Shown here one piece after another: positions 5,981-6,104 of a stretch of 6,104 nt of DNA. Position 1 is the stretch's first letter. Each line of letters begins with the position of its first letter. A program made the position numbers and the translations under genes. The stretch lies in contig BEIM01000230.1 of assembly GCA_002898995.1 (NCBI GenBank), positions 1 to 6,104 on the forward strand, written 5' to 3'. Below the pieces are notes generated by a model. It saw only the letters and a list, made by a program, of their open reading frames with translations. It was not told where the DNA came from and searched no databases. The stretch comes from a bacterium HR36. GTDB taxonomy: Bacteria; Planctomycetota; Planctomycetia; Gemmatales; HRBIN36.

Positions 5981-6104
5981 ATGGACGCCGATGGTCGGGC
6001 ACAGCCTTTTCGTCGCGATAGCGAACCTCAGTTCGCCTACATCTTGAAACACTGCTGCAGGGCTGCCATAATGAAGGCAAGGGGGGCCATTCTGAGCCAT
6101 TTCC
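5981..6104 (+). CDS. Possible 5' end of a further downstream gene (partial, uncertain)
   Basis: A frame starting with ATG at 5981, two bases after the stop codon of the 938-aa gene, stays open through 41 codons to the window edge. An in-frame ATG at 6071 is the more plausible start: a weak AGGG lies eight bases before it, and it would begin MKARGAILSHF, basic residues followed by hydrophobic ones, which could open a signal peptide. The ATG at 5981 has no ribosome binding site. Too little is visible to name a product. A secretin or another platform component would fit the neighbourhood, but nothing in these residues shows it. Confidence 0.25.
   Translation, partial: MDADGRAQPFRRDSEPQFAYILKHCCRAAIMKARGAILSHF
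6021..6036 (+). other. Small perfect hairpin downstream of the 938-aa gene
   Basis: GCGAAC (6021-6026) and GTTCGC (6031-6036) form a perfect six-base stem with a four-base loop, 43 bases after the stop codon. No T-run follows, so a classical intrinsic terminator is not supported. It may be a weak terminator, an mRNA-stabilising structure or chance, and it would lie inside the frame starting at 5981 if that were translated. Confidence 0.35.

Noticed and set aside
1..6104. Insertion sequences, phage genes, tRNA or rRNA, toxin-antitoxin or defence genes
   Set aside because: I saw no terminal inverted repeats, transposase or integrase motifs, cloverleaf sequences, or small paired ORFs with start signals.

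Overview
The window holds two long, well-supported genes on the + strand, plus the last 49 codons of a gene running in from the left and possibly the first codons of another running out at the right. It looks bacterial, moderately GC-rich and chromosomal. The first gene joins a PilM-type actin-like ATPase to a PilN-type membrane protein. The second encodes a long single-pass membrane protein. Both carry long Gly/Pro/Ala-rich segments. That style, with the pairing of PilM and a large unnamed partner, reminds me of Planctomycetota (Gemmatales or Pirellulales type). This placement comes from recalled family features, not from a search, and is moderate at best.

Layout: 1-150 is the 3' end of an unidentified CDS. 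151-299 is a non-coding gap with a candidate sigma70-like promoter and a clear Shine-Dalgarno sequence. 300-3017 is the pilM-pilN fusion (905 aa). 3018-3161 is a gap with a small GC hairpin and a Shine-Dalgarno sequence. 3162-5978 is a 938-aa protein with one N-terminal membrane helix, suggested here to stand in for PilO. 5979-6104 holds a small hairpin and a frame that stays open to the window edge.

Working model: in type IV pilus and type II secretion machines, cytoplasmic PilM binds the N-terminal INLLP-like tail of PilN. PilN pairs with PilO through its coiled coil and periplasmic domain, and the pair links the inner-membrane platform to the outer-membrane secretin. Here the PilN tail sits directly behind the PilM domain in one polypeptide, so the PilM-PilN contact is made in cis. 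The next gene encodes a bitopic protein with a coiled coil and a large extracytoplasmic part, the topology expected of a PilO partner. A short W-hydrophobic-hydrophobic-acidic-V beta module seems to occur once in the first protein and twice in the second.

There is no sign of mobile DNA, CRISPR, tRNA or rRNA. The most interesting content is the altered pilus/secretion platform: the fusion, the oversized PilO-position partner, the disordered insertions between predicted beta strands, and the shared module.
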